From contig NZ_NRRL01000024.1 in assembly GCF_016583645.1 (NCBI RefSeq), positions 1 through 53,898 of the forward strand: DNA of 53,898 bases, read 5' to 3'. Position 1 is the first letter of the stretch. Each line of letters begins with the position of its first letter. Under the pieces are notes generated by a model that had not been told where the DNA came from, did no database searches, and was given only the letters and a program-made list of their open reading frames with translations. Position numbers and translations under genes: made by a program. This document shows positions 28,374-36,993 of this stretch, piece after piece. The stretch is from Rhodovibrio sodomensis (lineage in GTDB: Bacteria; Pseudomonadota; Alphaproteobacteria; Kiloniellales; Rhodovibrionaceae).

Positions 28374-28664
28374 ATGGACCCCCAGATTTACCGGGAGATG
28401 GAGGCTCCGCCCTCCTCTGGCTTGCGTGCGATCGTGTTGTGCGGGCTGGGTGCCGGCGCCGGGTTTTTGGTGTCCGAGGTCTTAAGCGCCCGTTTCGATT
28501 GGTCTGCGCTCGGCCTGATCGCCCTACTAGCAATCTTGCTGGTTGCTGTCGAAAGGGCTGTCTACGGCGCTCAACTCATCGCCCAGACTCTTAGGCTGCA
28601 GCGCCAAACGGAACGGGACCTCTCGCGTTTAAGGGACCTGACAGCCGTGTCATCGGCGGACTAA
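28374..28664 (+). CDS. Small membrane protein, unknown
   Basis: A 96-aa protein with two hydrophobic helices (LRAIVLCGLGAGAGFLVSEV and LGLIALLAILLVAVERAV) and a charged C-terminal helix (QTLRLQRQTERDLSRLRDL). I do not recognise the family. ATG 28374 is chosen because the sequence before it looks non-coding. The local base composition is lower in GC than the neighbours, and codon use is less biased, which suggests recent transfer or weak selection. Confidence 0.55.
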   Translation: MDPQIYREMEAPPSSGLRAIVLCGLGAGAGFLVSEVLSARFDWSALGLIALLAILLVAVERAVYGAQLIAQTLRLQRQTERDLSRLRDLTAVSSAD

Positions 28665-28670
28665 AAACGT

Positions 28671-28964
28671 TTGCCTCTGCCGCATTCCTTGCCGTCCCCG
28701 GGCACAGCGTCCGGTCGGTATCTCCGCCGGGCTATTATCCAATCTCATCTCCCGGAACTGGAGCGCGATCACAAGTGTGCGAAGCGGAAGGTTGGGTATG
28801 CCAGCCTCGCGCTTGGTATTTCGGCTTTTACTCTCTTCGGGGCGGCTCTTGCGTTCTGGCGCGTGCTGCTTGAGTTTTGGCTTGGCCACGATGTGTTTAC
28901 GGCGTTCTGGTTTTGGGCCAGCGCGGTTCCGGGTGTAATCAGTCTGGCCGGCCTGAGCCTATAG
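28671..28964 (+). CDS. Possible small membrane protein, unknown
   Basis: An open frame of 97 codons that would start with TTG, six bases after the previous gene, with two hydrophobic stretches (ASLALGISAFTLFGAALAFW and VFTAFWFWASAVPGVISLAG). No ATG or GTG start is available, so the start is doubtful. It shares the lower GC content of its neighbour. It may be a second gene of a small operon or a decayed remnant. Confidence 0.4.
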   Translation: MPLPHSLPSPGTASGRYLRRAIIQSHLPELERDHKCAKRKVGYASLALGISAFTLFGAALAFWRVLLEFWLGHDVFTAFWFWASAVPGVISLAGLSL

Positions 28965-29062
28965 GTCGGCCGGTTGGTCGACGCCAATCGCGAACGGCGG
29001 CACCTCGCTGCGGAAGTGCGTTTCTGCGTGAACGAGTTGCAGCGTCCCTGAGACCGGATGAT

Positions 29063-30322
29063 CTAAACCGGCTTGACCAGCGCGTGGCGCTTCTTGCCGG
29101 CGGAGACCTTGACCACGCCCTCGTCGCTCACGTCCGCGAGGGTCACGGTGTGGTTCTGGTCGGCGACCTTGGCGTCGTTGACCCGCGCGCCGCCGGCCTT
29201 GATCAGGCGCCGGGCCTCGCCGCCGCTCGCTGCCATGCCGGCCTCGCGCAGCAGCTCGAACAGCGGCACGCCCTCGCTCAGACGCGCGCGGGCGACCTCG
29301 ATGACCGGCAGATCCTGGCCCAGCGCCTTCTCCTCGAACACCTGCCGGGCGGTCTCGGCCGCGCTGTCGGCGGCCGCTTCGCCGCGGCACAGCTTGGTCG
29401 CCTCGTAGGCCAGCATCTTCTTGGCTTCGTTGATCTCCGCACCCGGCAGCGCCTCCAACTCCCGGATGCGGGCATCGTCCAGCTCGGTGAACAGCCGCAG
29501 GAAGCGGCCGACGTCGGCGTCCTCGGTGTTGCGCCAGTACTGGTAGTAGTCGTAGTGCGTGCAGTCCGCCTCGTTGAGCCAGATCGCGCCCTGCGCGGTC
29601 TTGCCCATCTTGGCGCCGGAAGCGGTGGTCAACAGCGGCGTGGTCATGCCGAACAGCTCCGCGCCGTCGACCCGGCGGGTCAGCTCGACTCCGCCCACGA
29701 TGTTGCCCCACTGGTCGGAGCCGCCCATCTGCAGCCGGCAGCCGTAGTTCCGGTACAGCTCCAGGAAGTCGTAGGCCTGGAGCACCATGTAGTTGAATTC
29801 CAGGAAGGTCAGCGGCTGTTCGCGCTCCAGGCGCAGGCGCACGTTGTCGAAGCTCAGCATCCGGTTGACCGAGAAGTGCCGGCCATAGTCGCGCAGGAAG
29901 GCGATGTAGTTGATCTCGCGCAGCCAGTCGTCGTTGTTGACCATGACCGCGTCGGTCGGTCCGTCGCCGAACGTCAGGAACTGCCGGAAGATCGATTTGA
30001 TCCCGGCCATGTTGTCCTGGATCTGCGCGTCGGTGAGCAGCTTGCGCTGTTCGTCCTTGCCCGACGGATCGCCGACCTTGGTGGTGCCGCCGCCCATCAG
30101 CACGATCGGCTTGTGGCCGCACTTCTGCAGCCAGCGCAGCGTCATGATCGAGACCAGCGAGCCCACGTGCAGGCTGGGTGCGGTGCAGTCGAACCCGATG
30201 TAGGCCGGCACCGGCGCGCTTTCGGACATCACCCGGTCCAGCCCGTCCCAGTCGGTCGTCTGGTACAGGTAGCCGCGATCCTGCGCGACCCTCAGGAAAT
30301 CGGATTTGGGCGGCTGGCTCAT
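29063..30322 (-). CDS. tyrS: Tyrosyl-tRNA synthetase
   Basis: Charges tRNA-Tyr with tyrosine. The 419-aa class I synthetase has [18 protein letters not shown] near residue 38 (HIGH motif present as HVGS), the tyrosine-site [16 protein letters not shown] and [12 protein letters not shown] segments near residue 190, and a KMSKS-type loop AKMGKTAQG near 240. A C-terminal S4 RNA-binding domain ([22 protein letters not shown]) follows. ATG 30322 starts the conserved N-terminus. It is divergent from anmK, an arrangement often seen in alphaproteobacteria. Confidence 0.96.
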   Translation of the reverse strand: MSQPPKSDFLRVAQDRGYLYQTTDWDGLDRVMSESAPVPAYIGFDCTAPSLHVGSLVSIMTLRWLQKCGHKPIVLMGGGTTKVGDPSGKDEQRKLLTDAQIQDNMAGIKSIFRQFLTFGDGPTDAVMVNNDDWLREINYIAFLRDYGRHFSVNRMLSFDNVRLRLEREQPLTFLEFNYMVLQAYDFLELYRNYGCRLQMGGSDQWGNIVGGVELTRRVDGAELFGMTTPLLTTASGAKMGKTAQGAIWLNEADCTHYDYYQYWRNTEDADVGRFLRLFTELDDARIRELEALPGAEINEAKKMLAYEATKLCRGEAAADSAAETARQVFEEKALGQDLPVIEVARARLSEGVPLFELLREAGMAASGGEARRLIKAGGARVNDAKVADQNHTVTLADVSDEGVVKVSAGKKRHALVKPV

Positions 30323-30488
30323 GGCGATGCGGTCCGTCGTGTCGTAAATTGGGTGGGTCAAGCGCATGGTTGCGGCGGCGGGGCGCAGTTAGCACACTCG
30401 CCCGACCTTGCCAATTCGCCCGCGTTGGCCCCGGGCGCGCGGGCCGTCCGCCTCCTTCGACGCTGTCCACAGCCATCGTTCTTCGCCG

Positions 30489-31583
30489 ATGCCCGACACC
30501 GCCCCCCGCCGCCTCGCGCTCGGCCTGATGAGCGGGACCTCACGCGACGGCATCGACGCCGCGTTGCTGGAGACCGACGGCCAGACGTTCGTGCGGGCGG
30601 GCGCCTGGCACTCCGCCGCCTATCCGGAAGCCTTCCGGCAGCGGCTGGCCGATGCGATCGCCGGACGCGGGGACATGGATACGGTGGAACGCGAGCTGAC
30701 CGACCGGCACGCCGCGGCGGTCGACGCCCTGCTGGCCAAGGCGGGCGTGCCGGTACGGGCCGTCCGGGCGATCGGCTTCCACGGCCATACGGTGGCGCAC
30801 GACCCGGCGATCCGGATGACCCGGCAGATCGGCGATTCCGGCCGCCTGGCGCGGCAGACCGGGATCGACGTGGTCGGCGATTTCCGGCTGGCCGACGTGG
30901 CGGCGGGCGGGCAGGGCGCGCCGTTCGCGCCCTATTACCACCGCGCCCGGGCGACCGGGCTGGACCGGCCGCTGGCGGTTCTGAACCTGGGCGGGGTCGG
31001 CAACGTCACTTGGCTGGGCCGGCGGTTCCACGAGATCCTGGCGTTCGACACCGGGCCGGGGAACGCGCTGCTGGACGACCTGGTCGCGGCGCGCACGGGC
31101 CGGGGCTACGACCGGGACGGCGAACTGTCGGCGACCGGGCAGGTGGACCGGGCGGCGCTGGCGGCGATGCTGGCGCATCCCTTCTTCGACCGCGCGCCAC
31201 CCAAGTCGCTCGACCGCGACGACTTCACCGGCGCGGCGGTCGCCGACCTGGCCGACGCCGACGCGGCGGCGACCCTGGCGGCGTTCACCGCGGAGAGCGT
31301 CGCACGCGCCTGCGGCCAGCTGCCGGAGCGGCCGGTGGGCTGGCTGGTCACCGGCGGCGGCCGGCACAACCCGACGCTGATGCGCATGCTGGCCGCGCGC
31401 CTGGACGCGCCGGTAGAACCGGTGGAGGCGGTCGGTTGGGACGGCGACGCGCTGGAAGCGCAGGCGTTCGCCTATCTCGCCGTCCGCTCGTTGCAGGGCC
31501 TGCCGCTGTCCGGCCCGACCACGACCGGCGTGCCGAACGAGATGCCCGGCGGCAAGCTATACGCCGCTCGAAACGCCCGTTAG
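30489..31583 (+). CDS. anmK: Anhydro-N-acetylmuramic acid kinase
   Basis: AnmK phosphorylates and opens anhydro-MurNAc recovered from the cell wall, giving MurNAc-6-phosphate for recycling. The 364-aa protein begins with LALGLMSGTSRDGIDAALLE, the phosphate-binding signature; further motifs are GFHGHTVAHDP (near 97), VVGDFRLADVAAGGQGAPFAPYY (near 130), LNLGGVGNVTWL (near 163) and AFDTGPGNALLDDL (near 183). ATG 30489 directly precedes the signature. It is divergent from tyrS. Confidence 0.95.
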   Translation: MPDTAPRRLALGLMSGTSRDGIDAALLETDGQTFVRAGAWHSAAYPEAFRQRLADAIAGRGDMDTVERELTDRHAAAVDALLAKAGVPVRAVRAIGFHGHTVAHDPAIRMTRQIGDSGRLARQTGIDVVGDFRLADVAAGGQGAPFAPYYHRARATGLDRPLAVLNLGGVGNVTWLGRRFHEILAFDTGPGNALLDDLVAARTGRGYDRDGELSATGQVDRAALAAMLAHPFFDRAPPKSLDRDDFTGAAVADLADADAAATLAAFTAESVARACGQLPERPVGWLVTGGGRHNPTLMRMLAARLDAPVEPVEAVGWDGDALEAQAFAYLAVRSLQGLPLSGPTTTGVPNEMPGGKLYAARNAR

Positions 31584-31690
31584 CCAAGAGCTGAAAGGTA
31601 GAAACACCTTTCAGCATCTTGCCCTGTCTTCAGGCTGTTACAGCAGAGTGCACGATGAAGGCCGGTTCAGCTTTCATCGTCGGTGCACTA
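31581..31690. repeat. Paired-hairpin dispersed repeat, copy C (diverged)
   Basis: The type-1 part (about 31581-31625) has GCTGAAAGGT pairing with ACCTTTCAGC and ends ATCTTGCC. The type-2 part (about 31637-31690) reads TTACAGCAGAGTGCACGATG and pairs with CATCGTCGGTGCACTA. The order and spacing equal copies A and B, but many bases differ. The final CTA is the stop codon of the minus-strand hydrolase gene, and the left end overlaps the anmK stop region. Confidence 0.75.
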
Positions 31691-32359
31691 ATCCGCCGGG
31701 TCGGCGGCGGTGTCGGCGAGTTCGGGGACGTTGGACTGAAGGTAATCCGCGATGTTCTCGTTCAGCTCGTCGAGCTTGTGGGTGAAGAAGTGGTTCGCGG
31801 CCTGGACGATCCGGTAATCCACCGTGATGTCGCGCTGCTGGCTGAGCTTGTTGACCAGCTTCTGCACCGAGGGTTCGGGCACCACGTCGTCCTTGTCGCC
31901 CTGCAGGATCAGGCCCGAGGCGGGGCAGGGCGCCAGGAAGGTGAAGTCGAACATGTTGGCCGGCGGCGCCACCGAGATGAAGCCGTTGATCTCCGGCCGG
32001 CGCATCAAGAGCTGCATGCCGATCCACGCGCCGAACGAGAAGCCGGCGATCCAGCAGCTGCTCGAGCCCGGGTTGTAGGTCTGCAGCCAATCGAGCGCGC
32101 TCGCCGCGTCCGACAACTCGCCCTCGCCGCGGTCGAACTCGCCCTGGCTGCGCCCGACGCCGCGGAAGTTGAAGCGCAGTACCGAGAAGCCTTGCCGCGC
32201 GAACGTCTGGTAGATGTTGTAGACGACCTTGTTGTTCATTGTGCCGCCGTGCTGGGGATGCGGATGCATCATCAGCGCGATCGGCGGCTTTTCCCCGCGG
32301 CCGTGCTGGTAGCGGCCCTCCAGGCGGCCTTCGGGGCCGGGAAAGATAACGTCAGGCAT
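31688..32359 (-). CDS. Alpha/beta hydrolase (COG2945-type)
   Basis: A 223-aa hydrolase-fold protein. [18 protein letters not shown] (near residue 32) is the signature of this group, [15 protein letters not shown] (near 65) follows, GFSFGAWIG (near 108) holds the nucleophile Ser, DKDDVVP (near 160) gives the acid, and [12 protein letters not shown] (near 193) the catalytic His. The group is often encoded beside iscR/suf genes in alphaproteobacteria, as here next to cysE and an IscR-like gene, but its substrate is unknown. ATG 32359 is taken over an upstream GTG. Divergent from cysE. Confidence 0.85.
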   Translation of the reverse strand: MPDVIFPGPEGRLEGRYQHGRGEKPPIALMMHPHPQHGGTMNNKVVYNIYQTFARQGFSVLRFNFRGVGRSQGEFDRGEGELSDAASALDWLQTYNPGSSSCWIAGFSFGAWIGMQLLMRRPEINGFISVAPPANMFDFTFLAPCPASGLILQGDKDDVVPEPSVQKLVNKLSQQRDITVDYRIVQAANHFFTHKLDELNENIADYLQSNVPELADTAADPAD

Positions 32360-32576
32360 CGAGCTCCCAATCCTGTGTCTTCGCGACACGTCGAAGCGAA
32401 CGGCCGCGCGGCGTGCGGGGCCGGGCCCAGGCCGCGCGGGTGGCGCGCTTGATCGCCCCGGCGGGGCATATTATATCCGTCGAAACCCGTCGATTCCGGC
32501 GAGCCGTGCCGGCTGGTCCGCGTTGTCACCGCGACTCCGGCGCGAGGGCGGGGAAAATAGCACGACGGTCAAAGCC

Positions 32577-33341
32577 ATGTTCAAGTCTCTGCGGGACGAA
32601 GTCGACGGGATGATGGCGCGCGACCCAGCCGCGCGCTCCCGCCTGGAAGTGGTGCTCTGCTATCCCGGATTCCAGGTCCTGGTCGCCTACCGGCTGGCGA
32701 ACTGGCTGTGGCGCAGCGGTTTGCGTCTGCCGGCGCGGTTCATCTCGCACCTCGGCCGGATGCTGACTGGGATCGAGATCCACCCGGGTGCGAAGATCGG
32801 GCGCAACCTGTTCATTGATCACGGCATGGGTGTGGTGATCGGCGAGACGTCCGAGATGGGCGACAACGTCACCCTGTACCACGGCGTTACCCTGGGCGGC
32901 GTGTCGCCCAGCGAGGACAGCGATTCCCAGCGCGAGCAGAAGCGCCACCCAACCCTGGGCAACGGGGTGATCGTGGGCTCCGGCGCGCAGGTGTTGGGTC
33001 CGGTGCGGGTCGGCGAAAACGCCCGGATCGGCGCCAACGCGGTGGTCGCCAAGGACGTCGGCGCCGGCCAGACGATGGTCGGCATTCCGGCCAAGCCCGT
33101 GCAGGTGCACGGCGCGTCGGCGTCGGAAGAAAAGTTCGTCGCCTATGGCACGCCGACCGGCGAACTGCCCGACCCGGTCGCCCGTGCGATCGACGGCCTG
33201 TTGCAGGAAGTGCACGGCTTGCGCGCCCGGGTGAACGAGCTGGAAAGCCAGGCGGAAGCGCAGCAGCAGCGGGTTTCCGGCGTCGAGGACCAGGACGAGC
33301 AGGCAAGCGAGCAGCCGGACCGGATCACCGGCAAGTGCTAG
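32577..33341 (+). CDS. cysE: Serine O-acetyltransferase (EpsC/CysE)
   Basis: Makes O-acetylserine from serine and acetyl-CoA, the first committed step to cysteine. The 254-aa protein is of the short type lacking the full N-terminal helical domain of E. coli CysE. The left-handed hexapeptide helix runs from [20 protein letters not shown] (near residue 62) to [11 protein letters not shown] (near 176); [11 protein letters not shown] and [14 protein letters not shown] carry catalytic residues. The last 75 or so residues form a coiled, Glu/Gln-rich tail ending in Cys. It supplies the substrate for the cysteine desulfurases encoded next on the same strand. Confidence 0.94.
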   Translation: MFKSLRDEVDGMMARDPAARSRLEVVLCYPGFQVLVAYRLANWLWRSGLRLPARFISHLGRMLTGIEIHPGAKIGRNLFIDHGMGVVIGETSEMGDNVTLYHGVTLGGVSPSEDSDSQREQKRHPTLGNGVIVGSGAQVLGPVRVGENARIGANAVVAKDVGAGQTMVGIPAKPVQVHGASASEEKFVAYGTPTGELPDPVARAIDGLLQEVHGLRARVNELESQAEAQQQRVSGVEDQDEQASEQPDRITGKC

Positions 33342-33430
33342 CGCAGGCCGCCTGACCGGGCGGGGTCACTGCCCGGTCAGTCTGGGTCGAACGCAGCCGC
33401 CACGCGCAGTTGCGGGTGTGTGGGCGCGCC

Positions 33431-33450
33431 TCGATGATTTTGCTCTAGAG
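33431..33450. repeat. Half copy of the type-2 hairpin repeat
   Basis: TCGATGATTTTGCTCTAGAG equals the right arm of the type-2 hairpins at 14090 and 37425. No matching left arm is seen. It lies between cysE and the IscR-like gene. Confidence 0.5.
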
Positions 33451-33577
33451 ACCCTACGTCGTGTGGGTTTATCCTTGGGCCCTGCTGTGGCCCAAGCGCT
33501 GCGACGCGCGGGATCGCTTCCGCTGGCCTGGGCGTCAGCGGTACGGGTACACGTGCGCGAAACGGAGACCGAACGAC

Positions 33578-34048
33578 ATGAAGTTGAGTGCCAAGGGTCG
33601 CTACGCCGTGATGGCGATGTGCGACCTGGCGGGACAGAGCGGCGGCAAGCCGATCGCGCTGGCCGATATCGCCGAGCGGCAGGAAATCTCGCTATCCTAC
33701 CTGGAGCAGTTGTTCGCCAAGCTGCGCCGGGGTGGGCTGGTGCGCAGCGTGCGCGGGCCGGGCGGCGGCTACCTGCTGGCGCACGGCGCCGACGACACCA
33801 GGATCGCCGACATCATCCTGGCGGTCGACGAGCCGATCCAGACCACCCGCTGCACGCCCGGTCAGCCGTTCGGCTGTCGCTCCAACAACCAGCGCTGCCT
33901 GACCCACGAGCTGTGGGAGGCGCTGGGCAACCAGATCTACCTGTTCCTGGCCTCGGTCTCGCTGGGCGACGTGGTCGCCGGCCGGATCGCCGCCGACCAG
34001 TTGGCCCGGCCGGAAGACGCCGTGCGTCCGCTGGCCGCCCAACAGTAG
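33578..34048 (+). CDS. IscR-like Rrf2-family regulator
   Basis: A 156-aa Rrf2 regulator. It has MKLSAKGRYAVMAMCDLA at the N-terminus, helix-turn-helix EISLSYLEQLFAKLRRGGLV (near 36-55) and wing SVRGPGGGYLLAHG. The ligand motif TRCTPGQPFGCRSNNQRCLTH has three Cys and a following His, as in IscR, which binds a 2Fe-2S cluster. ATG 33578 is the natural start; the upstream frame to 33461 is non-coding-like. It is first in a likely operon with the desulfurase gene 15 bp downstream. It probably reports cluster status to this locus. It is a paralogue, not a copy, of the suf regulator at 21099. Confidence 0.92.
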   Translation: MKLSAKGRYAVMAMCDLAGQSGGKPIALADIAERQEISLSYLEQLFAKLRRGGLVRSVRGPGGGYLLAHGADDTRIADIILAVDEPIQTTRCTPGQPFGCRSNNQRCLTHELWEALGNQIYLFLASVSLGDVVAGRIAADQLARPEDAVRPLAAQQ

Positions 34049-34063
34049 CGCGTCCGCCCCGCA

Positions 34064-35176
34064 ATGCCGGTCTACCTCGACCATAACGCGACCGCGCCGG
34101 TCCGTCCGGAAGCCCTGGCGGCGATGACCGCGGCGTTGAACCAGGTCGGCAACGCTTCCTCCGTGCACCGCTACGGCCGCGATGCGCGCCGCCGGGTCGA
34201 GGATGCGCGCGAAGCGGTCGCCGGCCTGATCGGGGTGCGGCCGGGCGACCTGGTCTTCACCAGCGGCGGCACGGAAGCCAACAACACCGCGCTGCGCGGC
34301 CACGGCCAGGCGCGCACGCTGGTGTCCGCCGGGGAGCACGAGGCCGTGTTGCAGGCGCGCGCCGACGCCGAGACGATTGAGCTCACCCCGGCCGGGACGG
34401 TCGACCTGGACGCGCTGGACGCTGCGCTGGCCGCGGACCGCCGGCCGGCGCTGGTGTCGGTCATGCTGGCCAACAACGAGACCGGCGCGATCAACCCGGT
34501 CGACCGCGTGGTCGAGATCGCCCGCAAGCACGGCGCCCGGGTGCACTGCGACGCCGTACAGGCGCCGGGGAAGATCGCCGTCGACGCGCAGGCGCTGGGC
34601 GTCGATCTGCTCACCGTGTCCGGGCACAAGCTGGGCGGTCCGCAAGGCGCGGGCGCGCTCGCGGTGCTGGACGGCCGGCCGCTCACGCCGCTCGTCACCG
34701 GCGGCGGGCAGGAGCGCAAGCAGCGCGCCGGCACCGAGAACGTCCCCGCGATCGCCGGCTTCGGGGCGGCGGCGGCGGCCGCGCAGGCGGACCTGGACCG
34801 GATCGCCGGCCTCGCCGCTTGGCGCGACCGGCTGGAGGCGCAAGCGCGCGCGCTGTGCCCGCAGGTCCAGATCCACGGCGCGCCCGCGCCGCGCCTGCCC
34901 AATACCAGCTGCCTGGGCCTGCCGGGCGTGCGGGCGGAAACGCAGGTGATGGCCCTCGATCTCGCCGGGGTGGCGGTCTCCTCCGGCGCCGCCTGCTCGT
35001 CCGGCAAGGTTCACGCCAGCCACGTCCTGCGCGCCATGGGCGTGGCGGAGGCCGACGCCGAAAGCGCGATCCGCGTCTCGCTCGGCTGGACCAGCGCGGC
35101 GGCAGACGTCGACGCGTTCCTCGATGCCTGGGCCAGGCTGGTGCGCAAGCACGGCCTGGCTGCCGACGCGGCATAG
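34064..35176 (+). CDS. Cysteine desulfurase, NifS/IscS-like (first of two)
   Basis: A 370-aa group I PLP-dependent desulfurase. YLDHNATAPVRPEA starts the fold, FTSGGTEANNTAL holds a PLP contact (near 70), VSGHKLGGPQGAGAL the PLP Lys (near 192) and VAVSSGAACSSGK the active-site Cys loop (near 310). ATG 34064 follows the IscR-like gene by 15 bp, so the genes are co-transcribed. It is shorter than the second desulfurase at 35504 and clearly diverged from it. Why two are needed side by side is unknown; one might serve tRNA thiolation and the other clusters. Confidence 0.9.
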   Translation: MPVYLDHNATAPVRPEALAAMTAALNQVGNASSVHRYGRDARRRVEDAREAVAGLIGVRPGDLVFTSGGTEANNTALRGHGQARTLVSAGEHEAVLQARADAETIELTPAGTVDLDALDAALAADRRPALVSVMLANNETGAINPVDRVVEIARKHGARVHCDAVQAPGKIAVDAQALGVDLLTVSGHKLGGPQGAGALAVLDGRPLTPLVTGGGQERKQRAGTENVPAIAGFGAAAAAAQADLDRIAGLAAWRDRLEAQARALCPQVQIHGAPAPRLPNTSCLGLPGVRAETQVMALDLAGVAVSSGAACSSGKVHASHVLRAMGVAEADAESAIRVSLGWTSAAADVDAFLDAWARLVRKHGLAADAA

Positions 35177-35503
35177 AGGGTGCTTGCAGGCCACGCCAGT
35201 CCCCATTCGGCCGCTCCGACCGCGGAAGACGGCCTTATCTTATTGAAGAACCGAAAACCTCCTGAGGCGCTTTACCAAGTAAAGCGCCTCAGGAGGGCGC
35301 TGACGGCTGCCGAAGCGCCCGCGCCCCAATCACCAGCGCCGGCCGAGACCGTCCCGGCGGCAGCCCTTCCGGCGGCAACCCCGGCCGCGGCACCTGCCGG
35401 ACCGCCCGGGTCGGTTGGAATTGCGGTCAGAACGCTTAGTTTCACCGTGTGATGCCCAGCGGCCAATCCCCGGTTTGACGCGGTCAAGGAGTGCAGCGAG
35501 ACC
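35177..35503. other. Intergenic region between the two desulfurase genes
   Basis: A 327-bp gap. Apart from the hairpin at 35258-35296, it contains an Ala/Pro-rich open frame on either strand that looks like a composition effect rather than a gene. The ribosome-binding site of the next gene (AAGGAG near 35487) lies at the end. Confidence 0.5.
35258..35296 (-). terminator. Perfect 18-bp hairpin between the two desulfurase genes
   Basis: CCTCCTGAGGCGCTTTAC (35258-35275) is exactly repeated in reverse complement at 35279-35296 around a 3-base loop. Read on the minus strand it is followed by TTTTCGG and a T-rich stretch, like a rho-independent terminator, yet no minus-strand gene ends here. On the plus strand it would form in the mRNA between the two desulfurase genes. 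Its function is therefore open. Confidence 0.6.
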
Positions 35504-36703
35504 ATGACGGAGGCCGAGCAGGCACGTCCGATCTACCTGGACTACCAGGCGACCACGCCGGTCGATCCGCGCGTGGCGGAGGCGATGTGGCCGTACTTCA
35601 CGCAGGCCTTCGGCAATCCGCACAGCGTCCACCACAGCTACGGCCGGGAGGCCGAGGACGCGGTCGAGGCGGCGCGCGCGGAGGTCGCGCGGCTGATCGG
35701 CGCGGAGCCGCGGGAGATCGTGTTCACCTCCGGCGCGACCGAGAGCAACAACACCGCGATCAAGGGCGCCGCGCGCTTCCACGGGCCGATGGGCAAGCGC
35801 CATGTCGTCACCGTGGCGACCGAGCACAAGTGCGTGCTGGAAAGCGCGAAGGCGCTGCAGAAGGACGGGTTCGAGGTCGAGATCCTGCCGGTCGAGCCGG
35901 ACGGGCGGGTCGATCTGGACCGGCTGGCCGCGGCGATCCGGGACGACACGGCGATCGTCTCCGTGATGGCGGCGAACAACGAGATCGGGGTGCTGCAGCC
36001 GCTGGCCGAGATCGGTCGGCTGTGCCGCGACAAGCGCGTCCTGTTCCACAGCGACGCCGCGCAGGCGGTCGGCAAGGTCCCGGTCGACGTCAACGAAATG
36101 GCGATCGACCTGCTGAGCCTGTCCGGCCACAAGCTGTACGGGCCGAAGGGAATCGGCGCGCTTTACGTGCGCCGCCGGCCGCGCGCGCGGATCGCCCCGC
36201 TGCTGGACGGCGGCGGTCAGGAGCGCACGCTGCGCTCCGGCACCGTGCCGGCGCCGCTGGTGGTCGGGCTGGGCGAGGCGTGTCGCCTGGCGAACGCCGA
36301 GATGACGGCGGAGGCCGAGCGCCTCGGCGCGCTGCGCCAGCGGTTGTGGGACGGGTTGCGCGGGCACGTCCCGGATGCCTACGTCAACGGCAACTGGGAA
36401 GCGCGGCTGCCCGGCAACCTGAACGTCAGCGTGCCGGGGCTGGACGCGGAGACGCTGATCGCCGCCACGCCGGGGGTGGCGTACTCCACCGCCTCCGCCT
36501 GCTCCAGTACCTCGGTCGAGCCGTCGTACGTCCTGAGCGCGCTGGGGCTCGGCGACCGCGACGCGGCGGCGTCGATCCGGCTCGGCCTGGGGCGGATGAC
36601 GACGCGGGCGGAGGTCGACCGGGCCGCCGAGGCGATCGGCCGCACCGCCGCGCGCCTGCGCGCCGAGGGGGCCGGACAGCTGGCGGACACGACGGCGGGC
36701 TAG
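35504..36703 (+). CDS. iscS: Cysteine desulfurase IscS-like (second of two)
   Basis: A 399-aa group I cysteine desulfurase. IYLDYQATTPVDPRV, FTSGATESNNTAIKG (near 73), TVATEHKCVLES (near 102), SLSGHKLYGPKGIGALYV with the PLP Lys (near 205) and STASACSSTSVEPSYVL with the active-site Cys (near 328) are all classical IscS. Length equals typical IscS. It likely supplies sulfur to MnmA (encoded at 39942) and to cluster assembly; no IscU, IscA or HscBA genes follow, unlike a standard isc operon. The next gene is a ferredoxin, as in many isc loci. Confidence 0.92.
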   Translation: MTEAEQARPIYLDYQATTPVDPRVAEAMWPYFTQAFGNPHSVHHSYGREAEDAVEAARAEVARLIGAEPREIVFTSGATESNNTAIKGAARFHGPMGKRHVVTVATEHKCVLESAKALQKDGFEVEILPVEPDGRVDLDRLAAAIRDDTAIVSVMAANNEIGVLQPLAEIGRLCRDKRVLFHSDAAQAVGKVPVDVNEMAIDLLSLSGHKLYGPKGIGALYVRRRPRARIAPLLDGGGQERTLRSGTVPAPLVVGLGEACRLANAEMTAEAERLGALRQRLWDGLRGHVPDAYVNGNWEARLPGNLNVSVPGLDAETLIAATPGVAYSTASACSSTSVEPSYVLSALGLGDRDAAASIRLGLGRMTTRAEVDRAAEAIGRTAARLRAEGAGQLADTTAG

Positions 36704-36993
36704 GAACGCTTCGCCGCACGGGTGCACGGCGCTCGCGGTCCTGCCCGCGGGCGACGCCGCCGATGCCGCGCCGCTTTATCCCAGGCATGCGACACGCCGG
36801 TCGGCTGGATGCGAAATCGCCTCTGGCAGACGGGTGGGGCGGTCGGCTAGACAGCGCGGTGGCTCAAGCCGCGCCGGTCCAAGACTGGTCGTGAGCCTGG
36901 GTGCCGACGCCCGGGCCGCCGGTCGCAGGACGGCCCGCCGCACCACCCGCAACCGCGAAACAAGACGACGAGACAACGAGGTCGAATACCGCC

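Noticed and set aside
28877..31594. A 905-codon plus-strand frame across tyrS and anmK
   Set aside because: It runs antisense to tyrS and out of frame through anmK, both of which have full motif sets.
35180..35505. Ala/Pro-rich open frames on both strands between the two desulfurase genes
   Set aside because: Low-complexity composition, no start context, and the perfect hairpin lies inside the frames.
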